DNA of 64,000 nucleotides from Streptomyces sp. NBC_01571 (GTDB lineage Bacteria; Actinomycetota; Actinomycetes; Streptomycetales; Streptomycetaceae): NCBI RefSeq assembly GCF_026339875.1, contig NZ_JAPEPZ010000001.1:1984001-2048000 (forward strand), given 5' to 3'. Below, piece by piece: positions 36,802 to 46,053 of the stretch (within the stretch, counting starts at the first letter, position 1; every line of letters begins with the position of its first letter). Made by a program: the position numbers and the translations under genes. The notes below the pieces were generated by a model. That model had not been told where the DNA came from, made no database searches, and worked only from the letters and a program-made list of their open reading frames with translations.

Positions 36802-37690
36802 GGCGTGAGCCGCCCGGCCCGCGGTCGAGGTTCGGAGGAGTTCTTCTGACCGGTCGAGCCAGCTGCCACCAGAGCATCGACCGGACGCTCTCCAGGAGGA
36901 TCCCGAGCGCCGCACGCCCGCATACCCTCTAGGGGTAAACGAGCGTGTACCACTTGACGTGGTACACCTGTTCCCCCAGGTCAGAGCGAGAATTCCGGGA
37001 GTTCAAGAGCAAGGTGTACCACGTGGCACTTTCTACGTGGTACAGGTGTTTGCCCAGGTCAGGCGGTGTTTATATACCCCCCGTACCACTTGTACCAGGA
37101 AATAGAGACTAGATACACGCGCAGGGGGGATAAGAGAGCAGACTGGCGAGCTGGGGCTGGAGCCGCCTGGACCGCTCCCGAACGCGTCCCCTATGTAAAC
37201 GGTCAAAAAAGCGTGGTACTCGTGGTACATCGACGGGAAATGCTGGGCGACCAGGTAAAACGTCGTACCACGTCGGCGCTCCTATGTGGTACACCCAATG
37301 CGGGAAAGAGCCTTACGGTCCAGGTGTTTTCCCAGGTCAGACGCTGCTTTCGGGTGTGTACCACGTCTCGTGGTACAGCTGGCAGCTCGATGCGCCCAGC
37401 CCCCTGGCGACCAAGTCGAGGCGGACTTCCACGCCGAGCCGCCGTGCGGCTCCCAGGCGGCGCGGCCGAGCCTCAGCGGGACTGGACATCCTCGGCGTCC
37501 TGAGGCTCGCAGAAGGCTCCTTACGCGTCCTCCGAGCGCGAGTCAGAACTCTGTCCGAGCCGTTCATCCATGAGACCCCACTGGAAGCGAGGGAGCATTT
37601 GACTGGCATTCGCTGCTCATTGCGAGTGATACACGACAGCTGCTATCGTTGACGCCAGGTGATCAATGTTGCACTGGAACGTGGAAACAG
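36802..37690. other. non-coding region with an iteron-like array (possible origin)
   Basis: About 890 bases with no supportable ORF, lower GC than the rest. It contains the GTGGTAC array (36945-37377), three copies of an AGGTGTTT-N-CCCAGGTCAG-like motif (near 36968, 37045 and 37322), a T/A-rich patch TGTTTATATACCCC (37067-37080) and a near-palindrome TACCCTCTAGGGGTA (36923-36937). These are features of a plasmid replication origin or a complex operator. Confidence 0.5.
36945..37377. repeat. twelve GTGGTAC half-sites, several as perfect dyads
   Basis: Dyads: GTGTACCAC-N5-GTGGTACAC (36945-36967), TGTACCACGT-N10-ACGTGGTACA (37015-37044), GTACCAC-N14-GTGGTAC (37265-37292) and TGTACCAC-N5-GTGGTACA (37357-37377). 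Single or tandem half-sites lie at 37083, 37092 (GTACCAG), 37213 and 37222. Arms are exact while spacers differ, as expected of a protein-binding array rather than RNA hairpins. Confidence 0.85.
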
Positions 37691-37735
37691 AGAGGCCGGA
37701 GAGCATCCCCGTGGGAAGGGAGCTCTCCGGCCTCT
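37691..37735. terminator. 14-bp perfect hairpin terminator
   Basis: AGAGGCCGGAGAGC (37691-37704) pairs with GCTCTCCGGCCTCT (37722-37735) and is followed on the + strand by TTTGCA. It lies 60 bases beyond the stop of the leftward gene at 37796 and can serve either strand. Confidence 0.75.
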
Positions 37736-37795
37736 TTGCATGTGCTGATGAGTGCGAGGCGTGGATGGCGCGAATCTCCCAGGGGTGACCAGCCT

Positions 37796-38188
37796 TCAGC
37801 CTCGCTGGTATCCCGCATTGGAGGACTCGGGACCGCGGCTACGGGATCGCTCGTCTGCTTCGACGACGTAGAGGATCTCGTAGGAAATCGTGGTGTTGAG
37901 GTTGAGCCGGTTCTTGCTCTGGCTCTTCTCCATCGTGATCTTGCGGAAGCCGCGAACGGCCTCAGCGCGATCGAAGAACCGGCGCAGCCTCAAGTTCACG
38001 CGCTCACGGGCCTGTTCGGCCGTGACGCCCATGTCGGAGACGACGAAGACATGTGTGTGACCATGCTCGAAGGTGGGCTTCTCACCAGTGTCGAGGTCCA
38101 GACGGATCTTCGCACGGCTGATGTCGAGCGCGTCGGGACGGACGAGCTTTCCTCGTGAGTCGTACGTACAGGTGCTGACGATAGCCAT
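37796..38188 (-). CDS. hypothetical protein
   Basis: 130 residues from ATG 38188 (MAIVSTCTYDSRGKLVRPDA), with AGGAGAGGATC upstream. Beta-rich: HVFVVSDMGVTAEQARERVN, then NLNTTISYEILYVVEADERS. The nearest complete gene to the GTGGTAC array, with its own terminator. No family recognised. Confidence 0.55.
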   Translation of the reverse strand: MAIVSTCTYDSRGKLVRPDALDISRAKIRLDLDTGEKPTFEHGHTHVFVVSDMGVTAEQARERVNLRLRRFFDRAEAVRGFRKITMEKSQSKNRLNLNTTISYEILYVVEADERSRSRGPESSNAGYQRG

Positions 38189-38247
38189 GACGAGATCCTC
38201 TCCTCTCCTGATGAGTATGACTGAATAGATACTTTCAGTCACCCCCC

Positions 38248-38271
38248 GGTGACCGGATCACCCCGGTCACC
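38248..38271. promoter_or_regulatory. 9-bp dyad upstream of the 38188 gene
   Basis: GGTGACCGG (38248-38256), 6-base spacer, CCGGTCACC (38263-38271), 60 bases upstream of the ATG. Could be an operator or a terminator from upstream. The IS at 38313 has separated it from whatever lay beyond. Confidence 0.4.
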
Positions 38272-38312
38272 ACGAGCATGCCCTCCGCACGAAGGACCGG
38301 CGGCTGAAAGGC

Positions 38313-39662
38313 CAGGGCTCGTGCAAGTTCCCTGGTTGTGCGGGTGGTTGGGGCGGACAGCAGAGCAGGCACGGACTGAGTGATCATTTGGGTGTCTAAG
38401 CCTGATGATCACGAGGTTGCCCGTGCCTGCCGCTGTATCTTCTCCCATCCCCGCCGTGCTGGCGAAGTTGGGTCTCCTTGACGCTGACCAGGTCGCTGAC
38501 CTGCGACCCTTCCTCGAGTCGGTGCCCGATCCGCGCTCAAGGCGGGGCCGCTGGTACTCGCTGACGGCGATCCTGCTGGTGTGTGCCTGCGCGGCGGTCT
38601 CCGGGGCGAGGAGCATCGACGAACTCGCCGAGTGGGGTGAGCGCGCCCCGAACTCACTGCTGGTGGTCATCGGCATCCGCCGTCATCCGCTCGGCTGGCG
38701 GCGCACACCGTCACGGACCACGATCGGCCGGGTGCTGGAGGCCGTCGACGGGGATGCCCTGGACCAAGCGGTGGGCGCCTACCTCGCCGACCGGCACCAC
38801 ACAGCCACCAGGCCGCCCGGCCCGCCCGGTCCCGGGCAGCGGCGCGTGATCGCCGTCGACGGCAAGGCGCTCAAGGGCTCGGCCCGCCTCGCCGCTAGGC
38901 GCAGAAACCTGCTCTCCGCGGTCACCCACCACCGAGCCGTGACCCTCGCTCAGGCCGAGGTCGGCGCGAAGACGAACGAGACCACCCACTTCCGGCCCCT
39001 GCTCGAGCCCCTCGACCTGACCGGCACCCTCGTCACCTTCGACGCTTTGCACTCGGTCCAGGCGAACGTCGCCTGGCTGGTCGAGATCAAGAAGGCCCAC
39101 TACCTGGCAGTGATCAAGACCAATCAGCCGACCGCCCACCGCCAACTCGCCGCACTGCCCTGGCAGGACATCGCCGTCCAGCACACCGCCACCACGAAGG
39201 GACACGGCCGCCGTGAATCCCGCTCGATCAAGACCTGCGGCATCGCGGACGAACTCGGCGGCATCGCCTTCCCCCACGCCCGACTGGCCATCCGCGTTCA
39301 CCGCCGTCGCACACAGACCGGCCACCGGCAGACACGGGAGACGGTCTACGCCGTCACCAGCCTCGACGCCCATCAGACAGCCCCGGCCGAACTGGCCGGC
39401 GCAGTCCGAGGCCACTGGTCCGTGGAGGCCCTGCACCATGTCAGAGACGTCACCTTCGCCGAGGACGCCTCCACCGTCCACACGGGAACCGCACCCCGCG
39501 CCATGGCGACCTTCCGCAACCTCGCCATCGGCCTGCTGAAAACCCTCGGTGCCGGCAACATCGCCAAGACCACACGGGCGATCCGCGACCAACCAGAGCG
39601 AGCACTCCCACTCCTGGGCATCACCAACAACCCGGAACCCCAGGGAACTTGATCAAGCCCTG
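38313..39662 (+). mobile_element. complete ISAs1-family insertion sequence, 1350 bp
   Basis: Left end CAGGGCTCGTGCAAGTTCCC (38313) and right end the inverse of CAGGGCTTGATCAAGTTCCC (39662) match at 16-18 of 20 positions. A 9-bp duplication CTGAAAGGC lies at 38304-38312 and 39663-39671. Almost identical to the right-hand copy of the 34097-36792 unit. Confidence 0.93.
38405..39652 (+). CDS. ISAs1-family transposase
   Basis: 415 residues, intact; same sequence as the copy at 35535 apart from single changes. Carries [40 protein letters not shown] and [10 protein letters not shown]. Because its element has both ends and a clean duplication, this is the copy most likely to be active. Confidence 0.93.
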   Translation: MITRLPVPAAVSSPIPAVLAKLGLLDADQVADLRPFLESVPDPRSRRGRWYSLTAILLVCACAAVSGARSIDELAEWGERAPNSLLVVIGIRRHPLGWRRTPSRTTIGRVLEAVDGDALDQAVGAYLADRHHTATRPPGPPGPGQRRVIAVDGKALKGSARLAARRRNLLSAVTHHRAVTLAQAEVGAKTNETTHFRPLLEPLDLTGTLVTFDALHSVQANVAWLVEIKKAHYLAVIKTNQPTAHRQLAALPWQDIAVQHTATTKGHGRRESRSIKTCGIADELGGIAFPHARLAIRVHRRRTQTGHRQTRETVYAVTSLDAHQTAPAELAGAVRGHWSVEALHHVRDVTFAEDASTVHTGTAPRAMATFRNLAIGLLKTLGAGNIAKTTRAIRDQPERALPLLGITNNPEPQGT

Positions 39663-39727
39663 CTGAAAGGCCGCCAGGTCCCGCACGGAGGGCACCATCG
39701 TGTTTCAGAAGAGGCTGAGTACCCCGC

Positions 39728-40531
39728 TCACTGCATCGCGGACTCGCCTCCCGCGCCCCGGACTGCGCCAGTCGCAGTCCCGCCGGCGACCCGCCGGTAG
39801 AGCCCCAAGGCACAACCAGCGAAGGCCAGGCGCAGGAACACCGCGGAGACGGGGTTCGCCAGAGCGCCGAGCGCCTGTGCCGGGACAAGGGCGGCAGCGA
39901 GGTTGAAGCCCAGGTGCAGGAGCACGCAGGGCCACAGCACGCGTGTGCGTTCGTAGACCAGGGCCAGGAGCACCGCCAGTGGCAGGGTCGAGGCGAACTG
40001 CACGGCGTTGCCGTGCAGCAGGCCGAACACCACGGCGGTGACCAGCGTGGAGGCGAGGATACCCACCCGCTTGCGCAGCAACGGGTAGATCAGCCCTCGG
40101 AACAGGGCCTCCTCCCCCGGGGGAGCCGCGACCAGGGTGAGCAGAAGAGTTGCCACAGCCCCGGCCGCGTGCCTCGTCTGGTTCGACGCGTCGAAGCCGG
40201 CGGACCCGGCCGTGACGTAGATCCACAAGGCCAGCGACTGGCCGGCGAGGAAGGCCAGGACCGCGCAGCCGAGGACGGGCCACCCGAAGCGTGGGATCTC
40301 CGGCCTCGGCCGCGGGGCCGACGCATGCGCGAGCCACCGGGGCCGCTGGATCCTCACCGAACCGACCAGGACGACAACAAGCGTGCCCAGGACGGCGGTC
40401 GCAACGATCGGCTCTCCGATGAGGAGGACTGCGACGGTGCCGAGGACGAGGTAGACCGCGACGGCGACGAACGGCACGAGGACGCACCACCCGATGCCGA
40501 TCAGACGCGAGGCGATCGGTGAAGTCGTCAA
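39728..40531 (-). CDS. CPBP-family intramembrane metalloprotease (CAAX/Abi-like)
   Basis: 267 residues from TTG 40531, with GAGGAGGAG 3-5 bases upstream. About seven membrane helices. The conserved set is present: E-E-x3-R in APPGEEALFRG (Glu140, Glu141, Arg145), F-G-L-L-H (His173) and H-L-G-F-N (His206, Asn210). Members cleave within membranes; bacterial ones process peptides or give bacteriocin self-immunity or phage abortive infection. It lies 20 bases after the RecJ-like gene, so it is co-transcribed with a nuclease. Confidence 0.85.
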   Translation of the reverse strand: MTTSPIASRLIGIGWCVLVPFVAVAVYLVLGTVAVLLIGEPIVATAVLGTLVVVLVGSVRIQRPRWLAHASAPRPRPEIPRFGWPVLGCAVLAFLAGQSLALWIYVTAGSAGFDASNQTRHAAGAVATLLLTLVAAPPGEEALFRGLIYPLLRKRVGILASTLVTAVVFGLLHGNAVQFASTLPLAVLLALVYERTRVLWPCVLLHLGFNLAAALVPAQALGALANPVSAVFLRLAFAGCALGLYRRVAGGTATGAVRGAGGESAMQ

Positions 40532-40551
40532 GGTCTCCTCCTCTACGGGGC

Positions 40552-42405
40552 TCAAGCAGCCGTGGTGATCTGTTCGTTGATGACGGCCTGCACGCGGGTG
40601 TCGCCGCGGAAGGTGTTCAGCTGCAGCGTCGCCGTGAAGCGCAGCGTCCCGAGCTCGGTGCGGCTGGCGCGCTGCACGAAGCCCCGGAGCACGTCGAACT
40701 TCTCCTCGGCGACGTTCCACCACAGGCAGGACAGGCCGGACCGGGTGACCAGCCGCAGGTGCTGCGATTCGGATCCGATCCGGTCCACGCGCAGCCCCAG
40801 GGGCTCGATCGCGATCTCGACGACAGGAGCGGTGAAGCCGTGCCCGAAGGGCTTGAGCCCCTCGGTCCGGCGCACCAGCTCGAACAGCGGCTGCAGATCC
40901 TCGAGGCTGGCGTCGCAGTCGGCGTCCGGGCCGAGTACCAGATCACCGCTCGGTCCGTCGGTGCTGACGGCGAGCAGGGCGACCTGGGTGGCCTCCTGCA
41001 GCACGGCGACGAGGTCACCGAGCTTCTCGGCCTTCGCGATGCGGACGCCGCAGGCCTGCTGGTGCCCGATGGCGCTGAGACCGTCGTGCGGCTCCAGGCT
41101 GGTGATGATGTCGAACCACCCCGGCGCGCGACCGGAGCCGCTGACGAAATCGTCGGGGCCGGCGGGCCGGTTGACGACGACGACCGGGTGGCCGTTGAGC
41201 TCCATCATCCGGTTGGCCAGCAGCCCGTACATGCCCGGGTAGGCGTCCGAGAAGTACACCCACGGGGCCAACGGCTGGTCCCCGGTGGTGAGTTCTTCCA
41301 TGTGCCCGATGACCAGCTGCTTGCGCAGATCGTTGCTCTCGATCACCTGGTGGGCGACCTTGAGCTTGACGTCAGCACCGGCGGCCGTGAACACCGCGAA
41401 GCACGGCTCAAGCGAGGCCCCCGTGCGGCGCGGGCTGTTCATCGCCGGGGCGAGGTAGAAGCCGAAGAAGCCCTCGTCGAGGTCGTCGACGTCTCGGATC
41501 TTGCCGATCTGCGCGAAGGCCTTGAGCACGATCGCGAAGCCCTCGAAGGCCCGGAGGAAGACCGGATGATGTGGCTCGGTGCGCAGCAGCTGCATCAGGA
41601 TCGACTGCTCGACGTCGATGGCATCCGGGTCAGCGTCGAACCCACCCCAGGGATTGGGGATCGTCTTCGGCGCGACGACGCGCAGCAGACGGGCGATCGA
41701 GATCGCATCACGCACCAGCTGACGGTTCTCGTACAGCACGGGCATGACGTCGGAGACGGTGCCCAGGCCGGCGAACAGGCGCAGCAGGTGGATCTCCCAG
41801 AGCTTCTCGGGCCGGTGCACGCGGGTGTAGGCCTCGATCACCTGGTAGAGCACGTGGGCACCGCAGATCCCGGTGTGGGCGTAGGTCTCGTCGATCCGGC
41901 ACGGGTCGACGGTGATGTCCGCGGTCGAGCCCGGCGCGAGCTCCTCGTGGTGATCGGTCACCAGCGTCGTCCAGCCCAGGGCACGCGCGGCGGCGATACC
42001 GCGGTGGGAGTTCACTCCCCCGTCGCAGGTGAGCAGGACCCGGGTGTCGGGCCACTTCGCGTGGATCTCGGCGATGTCCTCGGGCGCGAGCTCGTGACCG
42101 CGGCGGTAGTCGGGCAGGTGCAGCTCGACGTCGAAGCCGAGCTCGGACAGGCCGGCGTAGCCGAGGACGCCGGAGGAGATGCCGTCCATGTCGAAGTCGG
42201 GGGCGATGGTGATCTTCTTACCCGTGGTCCGGGCGTCATGAAGGGCCTCGACCATCTCGGCCAGGCCCAGGAGCTCGTCGTGCTCGGTGGACTCGATCTC
42301 CTTCAGGTACTGATCCGACCACCCCCTGCGCTGGCACAGCAGCTCGAAGAGGTCGGTGTCCTCGTCGGTGAGCGCATGGTCGTCGACCGTATGGAGCGTG
42401 GACAT
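40552..42405 (-). CDS. RecJ-like DHH-family single-strand exonuclease
   Basis: 617 residues from ATG 42405, with GAGAGGTC 6-9 bases upstream. IAPDFDMDGISSGVLGYAGL carries the first DHH motif (D-x-D), LLTCDGGVNS the second, and VTDHHEELAPG the DHH motif; a DHHA1-like glycine-rich region (CGVRIAKAE) follows. RecJ removes 5' single-strand ends in recombination and repair. Here it is a replicon-borne version of about usual length. Divergent from lsr2 across 206 bases that must hold both promoters. Confidence 0.85.
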   Translation of the reverse strand: MSTLHTVDDHALTDEDTDLFELLCQRRGWSDQYLKEIESTEHDELLGLAEMVEALHDARTTGKKITIAPDFDMDGISSGVLGYAGLSELGFDVELHLPDYRRGHELAPEDIAEIHAKWPDTRVLLTCDGGVNSHRGIAAARALGWTTLVTDHHEELAPGSTADITVDPCRIDETYAHTGICGAHVLYQVIEAYTRVHRPEKLWEIHLLRLFAGLGTVSDVMPVLYENRQLVRDAISIARLLRVVAPKTIPNPWGGFDADPDAIDVEQSILMQLLRTEPHHPVFLRAFEGFAIVLKAFAQIGKIRDVDDLDEGFFGFYLAPAMNSPRRTGASLEPCFAVFTAAGADVKLKVAHQVIESNDLRKQLVIGHMEELTTGDQPLAPWVYFSDAYPGMYGLLANRMMELNGHPVVVVNRPAGPDDFVSGSGRAPGWFDIITSLEPHDGLSAIGHQQACGVRIAKAEKLGDLVAVLQEATQVALLAVSTDGPSGDLVLGPDADCDASLEDLQPLFELVRRTEGLKPFGHGFTAPVVEIAIEPLGLRVDRIGSESQHLRLVTRSGLSCLWWNVAEEKFDVLRGFVQRASRTELGTLRFTATLQLNTFRGDTRVQAVINEQITTAA

Positions 42406-42611
42406 GGTGGGACCTCTCATCAAGGTTGTTGGTCGGTGGAGAACGGGGTACGTGACACCCTTCGCATTGCTGTGATTTTAGCAGCTGCATTCACCTTTTC
42501 TGCCAATTCAGCAGTGCCTTCGAGTCCCATTTGGGCTCCGAATGACACTCTTATCTCGAATGGCTGCGACAGACTTTCCAAGGTCCTTGCGCATCAGCTA
42601 CTCTCGCCGGT

Positions 42612-42950
42612 ATGGCCATTCGAAGCATTGTCGAGTCAGATCTCAGTGGTAAGCCGGATGCGGCTACGGCGACCTTCGGCCTGGGTGACACCTGGTACGA
42701 AGTCGACCTCACAGCTGAGGAACAGAAGAAGCTTGAGGAGGCGCTGAAGCCATACCTGAAGGTCGGCCGGAAAGCCGGGAAGGCGGCGCCAGTCAAGAAG
42801 CGAGTCGTACCCGAGACGACTGCCGAGGAGCGCGACAAGATCCGTGAGTGGGCCAAGAAGGAGGGCTACGAGTTCGCGGAGCGGGGGCGCATCCCGAAGA
42901 AGGTCATGAAGGCCTACGACGAGGCGCACGGCATCGATCGGAGCAAGTAG
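42612..42950 (+). CDS. lsr2: Lsr2-family nucleoid protein (xenogeneic silencer)
   Basis: 112 residues. The N-terminal dimer domain (LSGKPDAATATFGLGDTWYE, then VDLTAEEQKKLEEAL) and the C-terminal AT-hook-like domain (IREWAKKEGYEFAERGRIPK) match Lsr2. The usual R-G-R is present as ERGRIP. Lsr2 binds AT-rich DNA and silences foreign genes; a replicon-borne copy may hide this DNA from the host or compete with host Lsr2. A strong terminator follows. Confidence 0.9.
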   Translation: MAIRSIVESDLSGKPDAATATFGLGDTWYEVDLTAEEQKKLEEALKPYLKVGRKAGKAAPVKKRVVPETTAEERDKIREWAKKEGYEFAERGRIPKKVMKAYDEAHGIDRSK

Positions 42951-42998
42951 CGCTGAGCCTGGTGTTCGCCTCCCGGCCAACTTTTCCCATTCGTCCCT

Positions 42999-43030
42999 GA
43001 AGGGCCCTGCAGTGTGCTGCAGGGCCCTTC
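42999..43030. terminator. strong hairpin between lsr2 and the convergent yspA-like gene
   Basis: GAAGGGCCCTGCAG (42999-43012), loop TGTG, CTGCAGGGCCCTTC (43017-43030): a perfect 14-bp stem between two convergent genes, so probably used in both directions. Confidence 0.85.
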
Positions 43031-43038
43031 GCGTGTCC

Positions 43039-43533
43039 TCAGAACGGATGGATCACGTTGGTCGTCATGATCCCCGCAGCTCGCGCGCGAGCCCTGCAAT
43101 GGATGGCGCCGTGCGAGAAGTGCCCCGGCGTATGCGGCATGAGCTGCTCCCGGCCTCGCTGCGGGCATCCGGGCTTCCGGCAGAGGTCAAGGAAGGCCGT
43201 GCACAGCACCTGAGCCCCGGCACCGCGGAAGACCTGGGCGGCGTCGACCATCTCCTGGTTGCGCTGGAAGCCGGCCCGCTTCCCATGAGCCGACCAGGCG
43301 GCGGGGAAAGTGCGGATCCCGAAGCCGGCGGCCCGCCACAGGCGCTCGGCCATGGCGTCGGCACCCTCGGCGCAATGCCCCGAGATGAGTACCGGCCGGG
43401 TGACGTTCTTGGGACCCCAGTCGCGCCAGGCGTCGTTGAACGTCTCACGCATGCTCTTCTCGTCGTTCCAGCTGCGGGAACCGGTGACGAGGACAACGTG
43501 CGAGAACGATTCTGGAATCATTTCAGCAATCAT
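43039..43533 (-). CDS. YspA-like SLOG-family protein (DUF2493)
   Basis: 164 residues from ATG 43533, with AAGGAGAGGAG a few bases upstream. HVVLVTGSRSWNDEKSMRET, ISGHCAEGADAMAERLWRAA and FPAAWSAHGKRAGFQRNQEM follow the DUF2493 pattern (G-S-R, G-x-x-x-G-A-D, R-N-x-x-M). SLOG proteins bind nucleotide-like ligands; several work in anti-phage or stress signalling. Ligand unknown. The C-terminal 40 residues have extra His/Cys. Confidence 0.8.
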   Translation of the reverse strand: MIAEMIPESFSHVVLVTGSRSWNDEKSMRETFNDAWRDWGPKNVTRPVLISGHCAEGADAMAERLWRAAGFGIRTFPAAWSAHGKRAGFQRNQEMVDAAQVFRGAGAQVLCTAFLDLCRKPGCPQRGREQLMPHTPGHFSHGAIHCRARARAAGIMTTNVIHPF

Positions 43534-43630
43534 TCGAGTCTCCTCTCCTTGTGACTCGGCGGTCTCCACAGCTGGAGTCGAGAGCTGTGGCCACGATGTC
43601 TGGACAGGCGGCGGCCTGCATGTCGCTGGC

Positions 43631-44163
43631 TCATACCGGCCGGCTGGTACCGGGTTCGATGACGGCCAGGTCCTTCTCCCGGTGGAGCTCGACGCGGATC
43701 TGATCGTCATCACACATCGGCATGAGGTGGACGGTGTACATCCGGTCATCGCTGCGGGAGGCGTGCACGGTGACGACCGTGCCGTTCTCACCGTTGGTGA
43801 AGTCGACGTTGCCGATGCCCCCGGCTTCGCCGGAGCGCATCACCTCGGCGACGGCTTCGCTGTTCGGTTGCCACAACTTCGGCTCGCGGCGGGCTCCGGT
43901 GTCGTAGGGCGAGATTTCGGGCTGGGACTGCGTCCTGGTGGCGCCTCTTCGTGAACTCGGGTGCGGGTGGCGACCATCGAGTGCGGACCCCGGTGGGTCC
44001 GTGTGATCTCGATGTTCGACCCAGCCCCGTGCCAGCTTTGCTGGCTGACGACCCGGAAGATCTCGATGGCGTGATCTGCTCCCGGATGGATCGCGTGGCG
44101 AGCCGGCGCACGGGTCGTCACTTCTCGCCTGAGCCAGGCGCGCAGCGCCAGGCGATCCACCAC
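43631..44163 (-). pseudogene. hypothetical protein, probable one-base shift
   Basis: A frame from GTG 44163 or 44160 reads VDRLALRAWLRREVTTRAPA and SNIEITRTHRGPHSMVATRT to about 43945. The adjacent frame then gives TQSQPEISPYDTGARREPKL and IGNVDFTNGENGTVVTVHAS to TGA 43631. Each half looks protein-like only in its own frame, so one base is missing or extra near 43935-43945. About 177 residues when joined; not recognised. Confidence 0.45.
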
Positions 44164-45463
44164 TGCTGCACCCTTTGCTGCTGTCCACATCTGTGGACAA
44201 CTGCAGCGGGGCAGCGGTGGGGCTTCCTCTCTCAAGCTCAGCGCTGGGCATAGCCGGAGGGAGCGCCAGCGACCGACGGACCGGCGAGCGAAGCGAGCGG
44301 TGGAACCCGTCGGCTATGCCGACTAACACGTCCTCGGAGCGCAGCGGAGAGGCCGAGCGGAGCGAGGGTCCGCAGGACACGTGTTATCAGGTTCCCTTAT
44401 GCCCTTTGCCTTCTTGCCGTCGTCCTCGCTGTTCCACGGCTGGAGCGTTAGCGGAAGCCTGGAACATCAGGGGAAACGGTCCGTACCCTCTTGACCCGTA
44501 CCCCTCCCCCTTTTCCGCGTAGCGGGGGTACGGGTCTGGCTGTTTCGCCTGGTCATTGCACCTTCTGGCTGTACTGCTGTTTTGCCGTCCGTGATACGGC
44601 CGTACCCCCATGCTGATCCGTCCTCGTGAGGCACGAGCGAGGCGGGGGTACGGGTCTGCTCCTGACGGGGCGCAGCCCCGGTTCATCGTCCTGCTGCCGT
44701 CGGCGGCACAGCCTTCGCCGCGCAGCGGATCCGTCCTCTCGCGACACCGTCGCTCCGGCTGTGGATAACGCTCTGCTCCACCGCTCGCTGCGGCGGCGCA
44801 GCCGGCCTCGCCCCGTCGCGTTGTGCTGGCTACACCGACGTGGATTCACCTCGCTCCGGTCGTTGCTCCGGTGCTGCCGCGGCAGCGCGCCAGCACTTCA
44901 TGCACCGCGTCCGAGGCGGGCGTTCTGCACTGTGTCGACGACGCCCGTTCCGGCCCCGGGCTGTGCTCCGTCTCGCGCTTGCGCGGCGAGCCCGGGGTGG
45001 TTCTTCGTGGACGCATCAGAAGAAGAGAGGCCCGGCTGCTGCGACCAGCTGCTCATCGGGCACAGCGAGCCGCTCCAGCGTCATCGGGCCGTTGTCGTCG
45101 TCCTCCAGGGGCTGCTTCCGCAGCAAAGGCCTCTGCTCTTCCCCTATCCACGGGCCTTCGCTGCGGAAGCAAGTCCTTCCTCGCACGTTCGCTGCGTGCG
45201 GGGGTCTTCTACTCCGCCTTCGCTCCTTCTCCCTCTGCTCTCCTCTGCGCGACCATGACGGCCCGATGACACCCCTGTACCGACCGTCGCAGCGGCGCTG
45301 TGCCAACACTGTGTTGACGGCTCGCCGACGGCTGTGCTGGCTCGCTCCGCCGGCCTTCCGTGGCTGCGCTGCCGCGCCTGCCGACGGGCTTCGGCGAGGG
45401 GCACAGACAGGCTTTTCGGCCCCATGAAACAGCGTCTCTCGCGCGTCTCCGAGGTGACTCATC
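44164..45463. other. 1.3-kb non-coding stretch with DnaA-box-like sites
   Basis: No ORF here has family likeness; the open frames are low-complexity. It holds inverted DnaA-box-like sites at 44181-44200, another at 44760-44768, a GTCGGC-TAT-GCCGAC palindrome near 44311, and two copies of GCGGGGGTACGGGTCTG (about 44522 and 44644). Together with the repeats to the right this looks like replicon control DNA. Confidence 0.45.
44181..44200. promoter_or_regulatory. inverted pair of DnaA-box-like sites
   Basis: CTGTCCACA (44181-44189) faces TGTGGACAA (44192-44200, complement TTGTCCACA, the preferred Streptomyces DnaA box). A third site TGTGGATAA (complement TTATCCACA) lies at 44760-44768. Confidence 0.5.
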
Positions 45464-45909
45464 GGGACACGCAGGGGACGCGACTGGGACACGCATAAGA
45501 CGCCTACTGCTGCCGCTGGGTCTCTCAGAGTCCCGCGCACGTCCTCACGGTGTCTCGTGCACGCTCCAACAGTGGCGCCCCGGCGTCGCACACGGTGCCC
45601 TCCGAGGGCTCGTCCGTGCAGGGGTACCGGGTTGCGTCTCATAGGAGACACCACCTGGACGCCAAGGGGACCTCATTCGTACTCCCATGCGGCTCCTCGG
45701 GATCAGTGTTGTGACCGCGGGTGTCTCGCAGGCGTCCCGCGTGAGCATTTGCCGCGTCACAGGTGGGGCCCATAGGCGCACGGTGCCGGCGACCGGCGCG
45801 CGGTCGCCCCTGGTGGAGGCACGGGGGTGTCTCACAAGTGTCCCTGCCGGTACTCGATAGGGACCCCGACAGCGTCTCTCTTGCGTATCGAATGGGACTT
45901 GCATAGGAC
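45464..45909. repeat. parC: GGGAC-N8-GAC repeat family, candidate parC centromere
   Basis: Five exact matches to GGGAC-N8-GAC: 45464-45479 and 45486-45501 (+), 45723-45738 and 45829-45844 (-), 45894-45909 (+). Two near matches at 45519-45534 and 45636-45651 (-). All lie in the 590 bases upstream of the parR-like gene, where ParR-binding iterons of type II partition loci are expected. Confidence 0.6.
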
Positions 45910-46053
45910 TCAATAGGGGTACTAGAGTGAGCCCGCGTTGATTCGCATTCGAGAGGAAACGCGAAGGGCGGTGAGTCCATATGGCAGAGCGAGAGGCATC
46001 CGGCGAACGACCGGATGAAGCGCAGGTGCGAGTGGCGGGGCGAGGTGAGTGCA

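Noticed and set aside
37048..37503. Open frames in the GTGGTAC region
   Set aside because: They have no ribosome sites, start inside repeats, and show no protein-like pattern.
40519..42747. 742-codon + strand frame opposite the RecJ-like gene
   Set aside because: Antisense shadow; composition is Val/Gly/Asp-repetitive and the minus strand has the DHH motifs.
44271..44370. GCGAGCGAAGCGAGC-type repeats as a linear-replicon telomere
   Set aside because: Only short GCGAAGC mini-hairpins, no set of nested palindromes and no terminal position; circular or linear form cannot be judged.
44387..45654. Several 90-210-codon frames in the region before parR
   Set aside because: Arg/Ser-rich, no family likeness, no ribosome sites, and they run through the repeat array; regarded as non-coding.
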